43,259 bases of DNA from Halobacteriovoraceae bacterium. Lineage in GTDB: Bacteria; Bdellovibrionota; Bacteriovoracia; Bacteriovoracales; Bacteriovoracaceae. Position numbers and translations under genes: made by a program. The stretch spans positions 1-43,259 of the forward strand of contig PAVS01000025.1 in the NCBI GenBank assembly GCA_002713145.1. The letters are read 5' to 3'. The notes beneath the pieces were generated by a model that saw only the letters and a program-made list of their open reading frames with translations, was not told the origin of the DNA and searched no databases. Below, piece by piece: positions 42,860 to 43,259 of this stretch. Position 1 is the stretch's first letter; every line of letters starts with the position of its first letter.

Positions 42860-43259
42860 AAACCGACTGACTATCGTGGTGAGATTTAGCTTCAACTATC
42901 ACTGATATTTGTAGAAAATTTTACTTAGACCTAAGTTTTTCCTTCTTTAATTCCAATAGTTTATATTTTTAAAGCTATCATTATGCTTGCAATAAACTTT
43001 ATATGAAGCTCACTTGTTCAGAAATTTCCTGTCAAAATAATAAGTTTTTCCAAAAAGACGGGTTTTATTTTCGAAAAAGCGATTCCAAATATATTCAACG
43101 TTATCGTTGCAAGGTTTGTGGCAAACGGACTTCAACAGCAAAGCTCTCTCCATGCTATCGACAAAAGAAAAGAACCATTAATCATCTTATTGAGTCGATG
43201 TATTGCTCCAAGGTTTCAATGCGAAGAATCGCTTTGAATTTAAATATCGATAAGAAAAC
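42856..43259 (+). mobile_element. Left part of an IS1-like insertion sequence (runs off the window)
   Basis: The left terminal repeat starts CTTTAAACCGACTGACTAT at 42856, identical over 19 bases to the inverted end at 250-268. A ~130-nt leader precedes the transposase start, as in the middle element. Same orientation as the other two copies. Confidence 0.8.
43004..43259 (+). CDS. IS1-like transposase, N-terminal part (cut by window edge)
   Basis: The first 85 residues show the zinc-ribbon pattern (Cys5, Cys10 and, in YRCKVCGK, two more Cys) and a following HTH-like region (KVSMRRIALNLNIDKK). The layout matches the transposase at 14310-15191 but the sequence is clearly divergent, so this is a second subtype, probably the same subtype as the fragment at 1-198 given their shared terminal repeat. 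Confidence 0.85.

Noticed and set aside
1..43259. The edge IS copies as a 42-kb composite transposon
   Set aside because: The interval holds argS, suf and topoisomerase genes, and only one end of each edge copy is visible. No target duplication can be tested. Ordinary scattered insertions explain it better.
1..43259. tRNA, rRNA, CRISPR arrays and phage genes
   Set aside because: Scanned by eye for cloverleaf ends, regularly spaced repeats and structural phage genes; none seen. A covariance-model search would be needed to exclude small RNAs.

Overview
The window is AT-rich DNA from a Gram-negative bacterium. It carries many lipoprotein and outer-membrane-type genes, a LysM murein hydrolase, a SUF system led by an Rrf2 regulator, CHASE2 and PilZ signalling proteins, and an atypical type IIA topoisomerase pair with lysine tails. 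The mix suggests a Bdellovibrionota/Bacteriovorax-like lineage. That assignment is an inference from gene content and style; no rRNA is present to fix it.

Layout. 1-268: 3' end of an IS element. 263-3018 (-): a putative outer-membrane protein and an MltD-like transglycosylase. 3191-6801 (+): gamma-glutamyltranspeptidase plus an OPT-family peptide transporter, a likely glutathione/gamma-glutamyl-peptide salvage pair. 6879-14184 (+): a tight operon of ketosynthase, acyl carrier protein, CrtI/RetSat-like FAD enzyme, OleA, OleB, OleC and OleD. 14179-15201: a complete, IS1-like element. 15203-18589 (-): the convergent partner operon of a second CrtI/RetSat-like FAD enzyme, ketoreductase, dehydratase and enoyl reductase. 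18715-22617: a small secreted protein, a LysR regulator and a CHASE2-adenylate cyclase. 22700-23587: hemF. 23588-31176 (-): a Rrf2-sufBCDS-nfu operon running on into two envelope proteins. 31252-35190: a PilZ protein, argS, small secreted proteins, a GNAT enzyme and a START-like protein. 35304-38861 (+): the topoisomerase pair. 38908-42814: a 41-residue membrane peptide, a matrixin-like metalloprotease behind a long hairpin, transaldolase, and two unknown secreted proteins. 42856-43259: the start of another IS copy.

The standout is 6879-18589. All four catalytic activities of one fatty-acid elongation round (KS, KR, DH, ER) and a dedicated ACP sit with the full OleABCD head-to-head condensation pathway and two paralogous CrtI/RetSat-type enzymes. 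OleA-OleD join two acyl chains and convert them to a long-chain cis-olefin through a beta-hydroxy acid and a beta-lactone. The simplest reading is a self-contained pathway that makes a specialised acyl chain, adjusts its unsaturation and condenses it into a hydrocarbon. The product is unknown.

Genes are packed tightly, often overlapping by 1-14 nt within operons. Several convergent pairs touch or overlap tail to tail. All three IS ends that can be examined next to a host gene lie at gene 3' ends, and two of them contain the host gene's stop codon.
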